From DASWTL01 sp966250385 (lineage in GTDB: Bacteria; Bacteroidota; Bacteroidia; Sphingobacteriales; Sphingobacteriaceae), in NCBI GenBank assembly GCA_966250385.1, contig CBINHC010000012.1, positions 62,001 through 126,000 on the forward strand: DNA of 64,000 nt. Direction: 5' to 3'. The translations under genes and the position numbers were made by a program. Positions 53,250 through 62,739 of this stretch are shown piece after piece. Each line of letters starts with the position of its first letter. Within the stretch, counting starts at the first letter, position 1. The notes under the pieces are model-generated. The model searched no databases. It was not told the origin of the DNA and saw only the letters and a program-made list of their open reading frames with translations.

Positions 53250-54436
53250 AGAAGAAAGTAGTATTAGCGTTCAGCGGGGGACTGGATACGTCCTTCTGCT
53301 CCATCTATTTATCAAAAGACCTGGGTCTGGAAGTTCATTCGGTGATCGTCAACACCGGCGGATTTTCCGATGAAGAACTGCAGAACATCGAAAAACGCGC
53401 CTATGCGCTGGGTGTAACCTCCCATTCGGCTGTTGATGAAACCGAGAACTACTATCAATCCTGCATCAGGTACCTGGTTTTCGGGAATGTCCTGAAAAAT
53501 GCCACCTATCCGCTCTCTGTAAGTGCAGAACGGGTCAGCCAGGCGACCGCCATCGCTGCTTATGTGAAAAAGATCGGCGCCGACTTCGTCGCACACGGAA
53601 GCACCGGTGCAGGAAACGACCAGGTCCGCTTCGACATGATCTTCAATATCCTCATTCCTGAGACAGGCATTATTACTCCCATCCGGGATCTGAAGCTGAG
53701 CCGGGAGGAGGAGATCGAGTACCTGAAGAAACACGGCGTTGAATACAACTTCGAAAAAGCCAAATATTCCATCAATAAAGGCCTGTGGGGCACCTCTGTA
53801 GGAGGAAAAGAAACCCTGACTTCCCGCCAGACGCTTCCCGAGGAAGCCTGGCCGACTCCCGTTACGGAAACCGGCAGCCGGGAACTGGAACTGGAGTTCC
53901 TCGGGGGGGAGCTTGTCGGGATCGACGGTGAAAAACTGAAACCGACGGAAGCCATTCAGAAACTGCAGGCGATCGCGCAACCCTACGGCATCGGCAGGGA
54001 CATCCATGTCGGCGATACCATTATCGGCATCAAGGGACGGGTGGGCTTCGAGGCCGCGGCACCCGTGATCATTATCAAGGCTCACCACACGCTGGAAAAA
54101 CACACCCTAACGAAATGGCAGTTAAGCTGGAAAGACCAGCTGGCCTCCTTCTACGGAAACTGGCTTCATGAAGGCCAGTTTCACGACCCGGTTATGCGGG
54201 ACATGGAAGCGTTTCTGCTCAATACCCAGAAGACCGTGACCGGAAGAGTATTCGTCCAGCTGAATCCTTACCGGTTCCAGATCATCGGGATCGAATCCGA
54301 CCACGACCTGATGTCCGCCAAATTCGGAAGCTACGGCGAAATGAACAACTCATGGACAGGTGAGGATGTGAAGGGTTTTTCGAAGATTTTCGGAAACCAG
54401 GTCATGATCTATCACAAAGTCAATAGCGGGCTGTAA
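53246..54436 (+). CDS. argG: Argininosuccinate synthase
   Basis: A 396-residue enzyme that joins citrulline and aspartate with ATP. The ATP pyrophosphatase loop AFSGGLDTSFC is at residues 9-19, then HGSTGAGNDQVRFD near 117, TPIRDLKLSREEEIEYLKK and KYSINKGLWGTSVGG near 173. Length matches the family. It overlaps the upstream GNAT gene by four bases and argC by one, so translation is coupled. Confidence 0.97.
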   Translation: MKKKVVLAFSGGLDTSFCSIYLSKDLGLEVHSVIVNTGGFSDEELQNIEKRAYALGVTSHSAVDETENYYQSCIRYLVFGNVLKNATYPLSVSAERVSQATAIAAYVKKIGADFVAHGSTGAGNDQVRFDMIFNILIPETGIITPIRDLKLSREEEIEYLKKHGVEYNFEKAKYSINKGLWGTSVGGKETLTSRQTLPEEAWPTPVTETGSRELELEFLGGELVGIDGEKLKPTEAIQKLQAIAQPYGIGRDIHVGDTIIGIKGRVGFEAAAPVIIIKAHHTLEKHTLTKWQLSWKDQLASFYGNWLHEGQFHDPVMRDMEAFLLNTQKTVTGRVFVQLNPYRFQIIGIESDHDLMSAKFGSYGEMNNSWTGEDVKGFSKIFGNQVMIYHKVNSGL

Positions 54437-55428
54437 TGGCAGGTCTCACGAAGATCCGCGCGGGTATCGTAGGCGGCGCCGGTTACACCGGCGGAGAAAT
54501 GATCCGCATACTGATCAATCACCCGCAGGTAGAACTGGCATACGTGCACAGCAAGAGCAATGCAGGCAATCCTCTGTACAAGGTCCACACAGACCTGCTC
54601 GGAGATACCGCCATGATGTTCACCGGAGAGCTCCCGGAAGACATCGATGTGATGTTCCTTTGCCTGGGTCACGGAGATTCCCGGCGGTTCCTCGAGGAGC
54701 ATCCCGTTCCTGATCATGTCCGGGTCATCGACCTTTCCCAGGATTTCAGGCTTAAAGCTACGGCCGCCGGCGGGGCCCGGGAGTTTGTTTACGGTTTGCC
54801 TGAACTTAACCGCGACCAGATCCGTACCGCACGTAACATCGCCAATCCCGGCTGTTTTGCTACGGGGATCCAGCTTGCACTTCTTCCGCTGGCATCCCGC
54901 GGACTGATGAAAAGCGATATCCATATCAACGCTACAACGGGATCGACCGGAGCCGGGCAGAGCCTCGCCGCTACATCGCACTTCAGCTGGAGAAATAATA
55001 ATCTTTCCGTTTACAAGGCATTCGGGCACCAGCACCTCCGCGAGATCGGGGAAAGCCTGGTCCAGCTTCAGCAGGGTTTCGCTGGCCCGGTTCATTTTAT
55101 CCCGCAGCGGGGCGACTATACCAGGGGAATTCTGTCTGCCATTTACCTGGAAAGCGGCCTCAGTCAGGCTGAGGCGGCAGAGCTGTACACGGATTATTAC
55201 CGGGAGCATCCGTTTACACATATTTCGGAAAAGAATATCGATCTCAAGCAGGTGGTGAACACGAACAAGTGTTTCATCTACCTGGAGAAGCACGGGAACC
55301 AGCTTTTCCTGGTCTCCGTAATCGACAACCTGCTGAAAGGAGCCAGCGGACAGGCGGTTCAGAACATGAACCTGATGTTCGGCCTGGAAGAAACAGCGGG
55401 CCTGCGGCTGAAGGCCGCTGCATTTTAG
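54436..55428 (+). CDS. argC: N-acyl-gamma-glutamyl-phosphate reductase
   Basis: A 330-residue NADPH-dependent reductase. The Rossmann motif AGIVGGAGYTGGEMIR is at the N-terminus, and the catalytic cysteine C140 is in NIANPGCFATG. HFIPQRGDYTRGI supplies active-site histidine and arginine residues. It reduces the acyl phosphate made by ArgB to the semialdehyde used by ArgD. It starts on the last base of the argG stop codon. Confidence 0.96.
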   Translation: MAGLTKIRAGIVGGAGYTGGEMIRILINHPQVELAYVHSKSNAGNPLYKVHTDLLGDTAMMFTGELPEDIDVMFLCLGHGDSRRFLEEHPVPDHVRVIDLSQDFRLKATAAGGAREFVYGLPELNRDQIRTARNIANPGCFATGIQLALLPLASRGLMKSDIHINATTGSTGAGQSLAATSHFSWRNNNLSVYKAFGHQHLREIGESLVQLQQGFAGPVHFIPQRGDYTRGILSAIYLESGLSQAEAAELYTDYYREHPFTHISEKNIDLKQVVNTNKCFIYLEKHGNQLFLVSVIDNLLKGASGQAVQNMNLMFGLEETAGLRLKAAAF

Positions 55429-55493
55429 CAGAAATTCTGCAGGGAAGTTTTTTAACCGTTAACAACTATCAGGAGCCGAAGGCTTCAGGGCTT

Positions 55494-56627
55494 ATGAAAC
55501 TATTCGACGTTTATCCGATCAATCAGATCGAGATAGCCCGCGCACAGGGAACCAGTGTGTGGGACAGCAGGGGTACCGAATACCTCGACCTTTATGGCGG
55601 ACATGCCGTGATCTCCATCGGCCATACCCATCCGCATTATGTGAACAGGATCACCGAACAGCTCAGTAAGGTAGCTTTTTATTCCAACTCGGTTCAGATC
55701 CCCATCCAGCAGGAACTTGCAGAGAAACTGGGCCACGTGTCCGGGAAACCGGGATACCAGCTGTTCCTGTGCAATTCCGGGGCGGAGGCGAATGAGAACG
55801 CGCTTAAACTGGCCTCTTTTTACAATCAGCGAAAGAAGATCATTTCATTCACGGGCGCCTTTCACGGACGCACCTCCCTGGCGGTTGCGGCTACCGATAA
55901 TCCGCGGATCGTTGCGCCGGTCAACCGGAACGAGAACGTCCTGTTCCTGCCTCACAACGATGAGGATGCGCTGGAAAAAGCCTTTACAGAACACGGTGAG
56001 GAGATCTCTTCAGTGATCATCGAAGGCATCCAGGGCGTAGCAGGGATCCGGCTGGCCTCGGACAGCTTTCTGCGAAAGATCCGCGTCCTCTGCGACCGGT
56101 ACAATGCCGTATATATTGCCGACTGTGTTCAGTCCGGCTATGGGCGGACCGGCCGGTTCTTCTTTCACGACTATGCCGGAGCCGACGCGGATATTTACAC
56201 GATGGCCAAGGGGATGGGAAACGGCTTCCCGATCGGCGGTATGTGCATCGCGCCGCGCTTTGAACCGTGGCACGGCATGCTTGGAACCACTTTTGGGGGA
56301 AATCACCTGGCCTGCGCCGCAGCAATGGCCGTACTGGAGGTTATTGAAAACGAAAACCTGATCCGGAACGCCGAACTGACCGGTGATTACCTGATGACCG
56401 AACTGTCGCGGTTCCCGCAGGTGCAGGAAGTGCGCGGCAGGGGCCTGATGATCGGAATTGAACTGCCCGCGGAACTTGCTCATGTACGTAAGGACCTGCT
56501 CTTCAACGAACATGTATTTACCGGGGAAGCCCGGCCGCATATTATCCGGCTGCTCCCTGCCCTCACATTGAGCCGGTCAGATGCGGATCGGTTTTTGGAA
56601 AAGTTTGAAAAAGTAATAAAAGGATGA
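55494..56627 (+). CDS. argD: Acylornithine aminotransferase
   Basis: From ATG 55494 this is a 377-residue class III PLP enzyme. The in-frame start at 55269 lies antisense-free but inside argC, and gives no family sequence. The motifs are DLYGGHAVISIGH near residue 30, NSGAEANENALK near 92, the PLP-binding ADCVQSGYGRTG and the Schiff-base lysine K239 in TMAKGMGNGFPIGG. It converts the N-acyl semialdehyde to N-acylornithine with glutamate as amino donor. It lies 65 bp after argC. Confidence 0.95.
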   Translation: MKLFDVYPINQIEIARAQGTSVWDSRGTEYLDLYGGHAVISIGHTHPHYVNRITEQLSKVAFYSNSVQIPIQQELAEKLGHVSGKPGYQLFLCNSGAEANENALKLASFYNQRKKIISFTGAFHGRTSLAVAATDNPRIVAPVNRNENVLFLPHNDEDALEKAFTEHGEEISSVIIEGIQGVAGIRLASDSFLRKIRVLCDRYNAVYIADCVQSGYGRTGRFFFHDYAGADADIYTMAKGMGNGFPIGGMCIAPRFEPWHGMLGTTFGGNHLACAAAMAVLEVIENENLIRNAELTGDYLMTELSRFPQVQEVRGRGLMIGIELPAELAHVRKDLLFNEHVFTGEARPHIIRLLPALTLSRSDADRFLEKFEKVIKG

Positions 56628-57583
56628 AACTGTTCTCCTCTGTACATGATGCCGGAAACCTCCGCGAACTGGTAGGTGAGGCGTTGCAATTGAAACAGCA
56701 GCCTTACGCTCACAAGGAGCTTGGCGCAAACAAAACCCTGGGACTCGTATTTCTGAATCCGAGTCTCCGGACACGGCTGAGTACCCAAAAGGCAGCGATG
56801 AACCTCGGGATGAACGTCATGGTGATGAACATGGATAAGGAGGGCTGGGCCCTGGAAACCCGGGACGGCGTCATCATGAACGGCACTACGGTGGAACACA
56901 TCCGCGAAGCCGCGGCGGTGATGGGCGAATACTGCGACATCCTGGGCCTCCGCTCCTTTCCGAAGCTGCAGGACCGGGACGAGGATTATTCGGAAGACCT
57001 GTTCAACAAGTTCGTCCGGTTTTGCGGGGTTCCGGTTATCAGCCTGGAAAGCGCTACCCGGCACCCGCTGCAGAGCCTGACCGACCTGATCACGATCAGG
57101 GAATATCAGTCGAATCCTAAACCGAAAGTTGTGCTGACCTGGGCACCGCATGTAAAACCGCTTCCCCAGGCCGTCCCGAATTCATTCGCCGAATGGATGG
57201 GCCGGGCGCAGCAGGAAGGGATGATCGATTTTGTGATCACCCATCCGCCGGGGTACGAACTTTCGGAGGACTTTACCCGGGGCGTGCCCGTTACGCACAA
57301 CCAGTACAGCGCTCTGGCGGATGCCGACTTCGTGTACGTGAAGAACTGGTCCGGTTACCACGACTACGGTAAGATACTGACCGACGACCCCGCGTGGATG
57401 CTTACCCCTGAAACGCTGAAGATCACGCGAAATGCGAAGGTCATGCATTGCCTACCCGTCCGCAGGGACCTGGAACTTTCTTCTGCGGTTCTGGACAGTG
57501 CCGACTCCCTGGTTGTCAGCGAAGCCGGCAACCGGGTCTGGGCCGCCCAGGTGGTTCTCAAAAAAATGCTTGAAACTCTTTAA
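56624..57583 (+). CDS. argF': N-succinyl/acetyl-ornithine carbamoyltransferase
   Basis: This 319-residue transcarbamylase binds carbamoyl phosphate through LNPSLRTRLSTQKA (residues 45-57) and has RHPLQSLTDL and the C-terminal HCLPVRRDLEL. The proline-rich and EHIRE segments identify the N-acylornithine type rather than true ornithine carbamoyltransferase. Residue 90, which decides substrate in characterised enzymes, is valine (TTVEHI) rather than the glutamate of acetylornithine enzymes, favouring N-succinylornithine. It overlaps argD by four bases. Confidence 0.92.
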   Translation: MKLFSSVHDAGNLRELVGEALQLKQQPYAHKELGANKTLGLVFLNPSLRTRLSTQKAAMNLGMNVMVMNMDKEGWALETRDGVIMNGTTVEHIREAAAVMGEYCDILGLRSFPKLQDRDEDYSEDLFNKFVRFCGVPVISLESATRHPLQSLTDLITIREYQSNPKPKVVLTWAPHVKPLPQAVPNSFAEWMGRAQQEGMIDFVITHPPGYELSEDFTRGVPVTHNQYSALADADFVYVKNWSGYHDYGKILTDDPAWMLTPETLKITRNAKVMHCLPVRRDLELSSAVLDSADSLVVSEAGNRVWAAQVVLKKMLETL

Positions 57584-57596
57584 CTACCGGGAACGC

Positions 57597-58388
57597 ATGG
57601 ACAAGCTGTATGTTATAAAGATCGGCGGAAACGTCATTGATAACTCCGAAAAACTGCATGAGTTCCTGCTGAACTTTTCGTCCCTGCAGGGCATCAAAAT
57701 CCTGGTTCACGGCGGAGGCAAGGCCGCCACCAAGTTCTCCCGGGATCTGGGCATCGAACCGCGGATGATCGACGGAAGACGGGTTACCGATATACAGACG
57801 CTGCAGGTGGTCACCATGGTGTACGCCGGACTGATCAACAAGAATGTCGTTGCCCAGCTGCAGGCCCACGGATGCAATGCGATCGGCCTTACAGGCGCAG
57901 ACGGCAACTTCATACGTGCGCGCAAGCGTCCCGTCAAAGAAATAGATTACGGATATGTGGGCGATATCCATGAAGGGTCAGTCGCATCCGGGAACATCCG
58001 CCGGCTGATCGGGGGCGGATTCATACCCGTCTTTTCAGCGATCACCCATGACGGCGAATCACAGCTTCTTAACACGAACGCCGATACGATCGCTTCTGCT
58101 GTCGCCGTGGCGATGTCCGCACACTTTGAAACGCAGCTCATCTATTGTTTCGAGAAAAGGGGCGTTCTCCGGGACCCGGCTGATGAACAGTCAGTCATAG
58201 AACACATCACCCGCGAAGAATATGCGGCTCTTAAAGCGGACGGCGTTATAACTGAAGGAATGATCCCCAAACTGGACAATGCCTTTGCCTCTCTGGCCGC
58301 CGGAGTGGAAACCGTGACCATCGGGGATGCCCGGGACCTCAGCATGCTGGCGGCAGGATCTGGTTCCGGAACCCGGCTAACCCTATAA
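57597..58388 (+). CDS. argB: N-acylglutamate kinase
   Basis: Starting at ATG 57597 the protein is 263 residues. YVIKIGGNVIDN and LVHGGGKAATKFSRDL build the ATP and substrate sites, with LINKNVVAQLQAHGCNAIGLTGADG and NTNADTIASAVAVAM further on. It phosphorylates N-acylglutamate. Whether its natural substrate is N-acetyl- or N-succinyl-glutamate cannot be told directly. It lies 13 bp after argF'. Confidence 0.95.
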   Translation: MDKLYVIKIGGNVIDNSEKLHEFLLNFSSLQGIKILVHGGGKAATKFSRDLGIEPRMIDGRRVTDIQTLQVVTMVYAGLINKNVVAQLQAHGCNAIGLTGADGNFIRARKRPVKEIDYGYVGDIHEGSVASGNIRRLIGGGFIPVFSAITHDGESQLLNTNADTIASAVAVAMSAHFETQLIYCFEKRGVLRDPADEQSVIEHITREEYAALKADGVITEGMIPKLDNAFASLAAGVETVTIGDARDLSMLAAGSGSGTRLTL

Positions 58389-58404
58389 AGTGAACAAAAT
58401 TCCT

Positions 58405-59478
58405 ATGAAAGAGCCCTTAACCGAAGCAGCGATCCAGTTACTGAAGCAGCTCATCGCAAAGCCCTCTTTCAGCAGGGAGGAACGTGATACGGCGGACCTG
58501 CTGGAACGGTTCCTCCATGACCATGGGGTAAGCTGCAGCCGCCTTGAAAATAATGTCTGGGCGAGAAACCTGCACTTCGATCCCGCCAAACCAACGATCC
58601 TCCTGAATTCCCACCATGACACCGTAAAGCCTAATCCAGGGTATACCAGGGACCCGTTTCTGCCGGAAATATCTGACGGCAAACTCTTCGGACTGGGGAG
58701 CAATGACGCCGGCGGATGCCTGGTATCGCTGATCGCAACCTTCCTTTATTTCTATAAGCAGGAGGCGCTCTCCTGCAACCTGATCCTGGCAGCTACTGCG
58801 GAAGAAGAAATATCGGGGTCCGCCGGAATTGAGCTGCTGATGCCGCTGCTCGGAGACCTGGAATTCGCGATCGTCGGTGAACCGACCGAAATGCACCTGG
58901 CGATCGCTGAGCGGGGACTGATGGTCCTGGATTGCGTGAGCCGCGGAAAGGCCGGCCATGCTGCGCGGGACGAAGGCGAGAATGCGATCTATAACGCCCT
59001 GGACGACCTGGAGTGGTTCCGGACCTACCGGTTCCCAAAGGTCTCGGACCTGTTCGGCGAAGTGAAAATGAGCGTGACCATCATCCAGGCAGGTTCGCAG
59101 CATAATGTGGTTCCGGCCGAATGCAGGTTTACGGTAGACGTCCGGGTTACCGACCTCTACCGTAACGAGGAGGTCCTGGAGATCATCCGGGCTCATGTTT
59201 CCTCAACGGTGACCCCGCGGTCGCTGCGCCTTAAATCATCATCCATAGCTATCGATCACCCGATCGTGCGGCAGGGAATAGCGCTGGGCAGAACGACCTA
59301 CGGATCGCCTACCACCAGCGATCAGGCGTTGATGGATATTCCTTCGCTGAAGATCGGCCCGGGAGATTCAGCCCGGTCCCACATGGCCGATGAATATATC
59401 TTTGTGGACGAGATCCGCCAGGGGATCGACCTGTACATTAAACTTTTAGATCCGATTGTTCATGGAAATCAATCTTAA
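58405..59478 (+). CDS. argE: M20-family N-acylornithine/citrulline deacylase
   Basis: From ATG 58405 the protein is 357 residues (a GTG at 58390 would add five). The M20 metal ligands are visible: H and D in SHHDTVKP near residue 74, D in GLGSNDAGG near 98 and the Glu pair in TAEEEISGS near 131. It removes the acyl group from N-acylcitrulline or N-acylornithine. In operons with argF', the true substrate is usually N-acylcitrulline. Its 3' end overlaps the next GNAT gene by 17 bases. Confidence 0.93.
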   Translation: MKEPLTEAAIQLLKQLIAKPSFSREERDTADLLERFLHDHGVSCSRLENNVWARNLHFDPAKPTILLNSHHDTVKPNPGYTRDPFLPEISDGKLFGLGSNDAGGCLVSLIATFLYFYKQEALSCNLILAATAEEEISGSAGIELLMPLLGDLEFAIVGEPTEMHLAIAERGLMVLDCVSRGKAGHAARDEGENAIYNALDDLEWFRTYRFPKVSDLFGEVKMSVTIIQAGSQHNVVPAECRFTVDVRVTDLYRNEEVLEIIRAHVSSTVTPRSLRLKSSSIAIDHPIVRQGIALGRTTYGSPTTSDQALMDIPSLKIGPGDSARSHMADEYIFVDEIRQGIDLYIKLLDPIVHGNQS

Positions 59479-60040
59479 AGCAACCCTTTCCAATGACCGG
59501 GTAACGCTCCGGCCGCTGGAGCATACGGACGAGGAATCGCTGCTGCCGATCGCCCTTGAAAAAGAGCTCTGGACCTACGGACTGAAAGATCTCAGCAAGC
59601 CGGGAGCGCTCAGGACCTATATCGAAAAGGCCCTTCGCGACCGGGACAACGGGACCTGCGCGGTTTGGGTAATCCTGGATCCTTCGGGAAAAGTTGCCGG
59701 CTGCACCCGCCTGGCCGGGATCAGCCCGAAGGACGAACGGGGCCAGATCGGCTGGACCTGGATCGGTAAGGATTTCCAGGGAACAGGGATCAACCGGGCG
59801 ATGAAGTTCGAGATCCTCCGGTACGGCTTCGAAACGCTGGGCCTTAACAGGATCGAGCTGAAGGCCGATGAACGGAATACCCGTTCAAGAAAAGCCATCA
59901 CGGGAATGGGAGCCACCCAGGAAGGGATTCTGCGGCAGCATATGAAGATCCATGACGGCCATTTCCGCAACACGGTCTTCTACAGCATCCTGCGGAGCGA
60001 ATGGCCGGGGATCAGGAAACAATATTTTGGGGATTATTAA
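59462..60040 (+). CDS. RimJ/RimL-like GNAT acetyltransferase
   Basis: From ATG 59462 (a TTG six bases upstream is also in frame) this is a 192-residue GNAT of the RimJ/RimL group: LRPLEHTDEESLLPI near the N-terminus, GWTWIGKDFQGTGINRAMK with the CoA loop, GLNRIELKADERNTRSRKA and a C-terminal NTVFYSILRSEW. It is inserted between argE and argH and translationally coupled to argE by overlap. It may acylate an amino acid, peptide or protein; a link to arginine is only positional. Confidence 0.88.
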   Translation: MEINLKATLSNDRVTLRPLEHTDEESLLPIALEKELWTYGLKDLSKPGALRTYIEKALRDRDNGTCAVWVILDPSGKVAGCTRLAGISPKDERGQIGWTWIGKDFQGTGINRAMKFEILRYGFETLGLNRIELKADERNTRSRKAITGMGATQEGILRQHMKIHDGHFRNTVFYSILRSEWPGIRKQYFGDY

Positions 60041-60051
60041 ACGAAAATCAG

Positions 60052-61395
60052 ATGAGTAAACTTTGGCAAAAAAATACTTCCGTCGATTCTAAGGTTGAAA
60101 CGTTCACGGTCGGAAACGACCGGGAGCTGGACAGCCGGATGGCGGCCTTCGACGTACTGGGCTCACTGGCTCATACCCGGATGCTGGAGTCCATCGGGCT
60201 GTTGAGTGAAGCAGACCTGAAGGTTATCCAGGAAGAACTCCGGAACATTTACCGGGAGATCATTTCCGGAAAGTTCCGCATGGATCCCCAGGTGGAGGAC
60301 GTGCACTCACAGGTCGAGCTGCTGCTGACCCAGCGCCTCGGCGAGGCCGGAAAAAAGATCCACAGCGGCCGTTCCCGCAACGACCAGGTGCTGGTCGACC
60401 TGAAGCTGTTCTTCCGGAGCGAGATCCGGGGGATCGCGGAGAACACCCGGAGGCTTTTTGAACTCCTGATCCGTTTGAGCGATACCCATAAGGATAAACT
60501 GCTGCCGGGCTATACCCACCTCCAGATCGCCATGCCGAGTTCCTTCGGACTCTGGTTCGGAGCCTTTGCGGAAAGCCTGGTGGATGACCTGGAGATGATG
60601 CTTGCCGCCTGGAAGGTCGTGAATAAGAATCCTCTCGGCTCGGCAGCCGGATACGGATCGTCGTTTCCCCTCAACCGGACCATGACCACCCGGCTCCTCG
60701 GATTTGAAACGCTGAACTACAACGTCGTCTATGCGCAGATGGGCCGCGGAAAAACCGAGCGGATCGTGGCACAGGCGCTGTCCTCGATAGCGGCCACCCT
60801 CGCGAAGCTTTCCATGGATGCCTGCCTGTTTATGAATCAGAACTTCGGATTTATCAGCTTCCCGGACCAGCTGACCACGGGATCCAGCATCATGCCGCAC
60901 AAAAAGAATCCGGACGTTTTCGAACTGATCCGGGCCCGGTGCAATAAGATCCAGGCCCTTCCAAATGAGATCGCCCTGATGACTGCCAACCTGACTTCCG
61001 GCTATCACCGGGACCTCCAGCTGCTGAAAGAGAACCTGTTTCCCGCATTCACCTCATTGAACGACTCCCTGGAAATGGTCTGCCTCATGCTGGAAAACAT
61101 CCGCATTAGGGAAGATATCCTGGAAGATGAAAAATATGCGTACCTGTTCAGCGTGGAAGCGGTGAATGAGCAGGTGCTCAGCGGTGTTCCTTTCAGGGAG
61201 GCCTACAAGAATGTCGGAAAAGCCATTGAAGAAGGAACGTTTACCACTCCGGCCCATATCCGCCATACCCATGAAGGCAGTATCGGCAATCTCTGCAACC
61301 CGGAAATAACCGGCGAATTCAACCGGGTCCTGGGAGGCTTCGGCTTCGACAGGGTGGAGGCTGCACTGGCATCGCTGCTTGCAGAGGAATTTTAA
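60052..61395 (+). CDS. argH: Argininosuccinate lyase
   Basis: A 447-residue fumarase/aspartase-superfamily enzyme that splits argininosuccinate into arginine and fumarate. From ATG 60052 it has MSKLWQKNTSVDSKVE; later blocks are HSGRSRNDQVLVDLKLF near residue 104, GYTHLQIAMPSSFG near 160 and the signature GSSIMPHKKNPDVFEL near 281, with the catalytic serine in the flexible loop. It lies 11 bp after the GNAT gene and completes the pathway. Confidence 0.97.
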   Translation: MSKLWQKNTSVDSKVETFTVGNDRELDSRMAAFDVLGSLAHTRMLESIGLLSEADLKVIQEELRNIYREIISGKFRMDPQVEDVHSQVELLLTQRLGEAGKKIHSGRSRNDQVLVDLKLFFRSEIRGIAENTRRLFELLIRLSDTHKDKLLPGYTHLQIAMPSSFGLWFGAFAESLVDDLEMMLAAWKVVNKNPLGSAAGYGSSFPLNRTMTTRLLGFETLNYNVVYAQMGRGKTERIVAQALSSIAATLAKLSMDACLFMNQNFGFISFPDQLTTGSSIMPHKKNPDVFELIRARCNKIQALPNEIALMTANLTSGYHRDLQLLKENLFPAFTSLNDSLEMVCLMLENIRIREDILEDEKYAYLFSVEAVNEQVLSGVPFREAYKNVGKAIEEGTFTTPAHIRHTHEGSIGNLCNPEITGEFNRVLGGFGFDRVEAALASLLAEEF

Positions 61396-61446
61396 TATTT
61401 TTAATTTGTGCACTTTCGACCCCCAAAAGGGGATAAATCTTTTTAC

Positions 61447-62700
61447 ATGAGCGTTTCCGTATTAGCACAGTCCCTGAAAGGCTCCGAGATCATCAAGATC
61501 GCCGGAGAAATTAACGAGCTGAAAAAAAAAGGTGAGAAGATCACCAATCTGACCATCGGAGATTTCGATCCTGAAATCTATCCGATCCCTGCGAGGCTGA
61601 AAAACAACATCATTGATGCTTACCAGTCTAACCAGACCAATTATCCGCCGGCTGACGGCGTACTGGTTTTGCGGGAAGCGGTCTCTGAATTTCTGAAGAG
61701 CCGGTTCAAGCTGGATTACGCTACCAACCAGATCCTGGTCGCGGGAGGCTCCCGTCCGCTGATCTACGCCACGTATCTGGCACTTGTAGATCCGGGCGAC
61801 AAGGTTCTTTACCCTGCACCGTCCTGGAACAACAATCATTACTGTCACCTGTCTTCGGCTGACGGCGTCGCGATCCAGACTTCCGCCGAACACAACTTCA
61901 TGCCGACAGCTGCTGACATCCGTCCCCACATTAAGGGAGCGAGGCTCCTTGCTTTATGCAGTCCGCTGAACCCCTCAGGAACCATGTTCACCCGGGAGGA
62001 TCTCGAAGATATCTGCGACCTGGTCCTGGAAGAGAACAGGTCCCGCGGTGCCGGCGAAAAGCCTTTATACCTGCTGTATGATCAGATCTACGCCCTGCTG
62101 ACCTTCAACAAACAGCACGTTGATCCCGTAACCCTCCGGCCTGAAATGCGGGACTACGTGGTTTATATTGACGGCGCTTCGAAATGCTTTGCCGCAACGG
62201 GTGTCCGCGTAGGCTGGGCATTCGGACCGGAAAAAGTGGTCGGCAAAATGCGGTCGATCCTGGGCCATGTCGGAGCATGGTCTCCTAAGGCCGAACAGAT
62301 CGCAACGGCGAAGTTCATGCAGGAGCCTCAGGAGGTCGATTCCTTCCTGGAAAGCTTCAAAGCCAAAGTTAGAAACAGCTTGTCTGCGCTGCATGAAGGT
62401 TTTCAGCAATTAAAGGCGGAGGGATTCGCTGTCGATTCAATCGTTCCCATGGGAGCCATATACCTGACCGTCAAACTCGATTATTCCGGCAAAACGACCC
62501 CGGACGGCGAGCTGATCGAAAACAGTTCCGATATCAATTTTTACCTGATAAAATCTGCGAAGACCGCCTTTGTTCCCTTTTCCGCCTTTGGAACGGGCGA
62601 AAAGGTGAACTGGTTCCGGGCTTCGGTCGGTGCCTGCTCGGTAGCCGATATTCAGGCGATGATACCGCGCCTCAGGGAAGCTCTGAGCGCATTAAGATAA
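61447..62700 (+). CDS. Class I/II pyridoxal-phosphate aminotransferase
   Basis: From ATG 61447 the protein is 417 residues and resembles aspartate aminotransferases of the class I/II fold: LTIGDFDPE near residue 37, AGGSRPLIYATYLAL, SPLNPSGTMF and YDQIYALL. The Schiff-base lysine K246 is in DGASKCFAATGVRVGW. It lies 51 bp behind argH and could share its transcript, though a CCCCAAAAGGGG hairpin separates them. An aspartate-producing role would fit argG, but this is inference. Confidence 0.92.
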   Translation: MSVSVLAQSLKGSEIIKIAGEINELKKKGEKITNLTIGDFDPEIYPIPARLKNNIIDAYQSNQTNYPPADGVLVLREAVSEFLKSRFKLDYATNQILVAGGSRPLIYATYLALVDPGDKVLYPAPSWNNNHYCHLSSADGVAIQTSAEHNFMPTAADIRPHIKGARLLALCSPLNPSGTMFTREDLEDICDLVLEENRSRGAGEKPLYLLYDQIYALLTFNKQHVDPVTLRPEMRDYVVYIDGASKCFAATGVRVGWAFGPEKVVGKMRSILGHVGAWSPKAEQIATAKFMQEPQEVDSFLESFKAKVRNSLSALHEGFQQLKAEGFAVDSIVPMGAIYLTVKLDYSGKTTPDGELIENSSDINFYLIKSAKTAFVPFSAFGTGEKVNWFRASVGACSVADIQAMIPRLREALSALR

Positions 62701-62707
62701 GCGAAAA

Positions 62708-62731
62708 GGTCCGTTCACTACCGAACGGACC
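62708..62731. terminator. Bidirectional hairpin terminator
   Basis: GGTCCGTTC (62708-62716) pairs perfectly with GAACGGACC (62723-62731) between the convergent aminotransferase and hypothetical genes. The T-tract is weak. Confidence 0.7.
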
Positions 62732-62739
62732 ATTCTATT

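Noticed and set aside
61421..61432. CCCCAAAAGGGG as an operator or terminator before the aminotransferase.
   Set aside because: The hairpin is only 4 bp with no proper T-tract; it may be chance.
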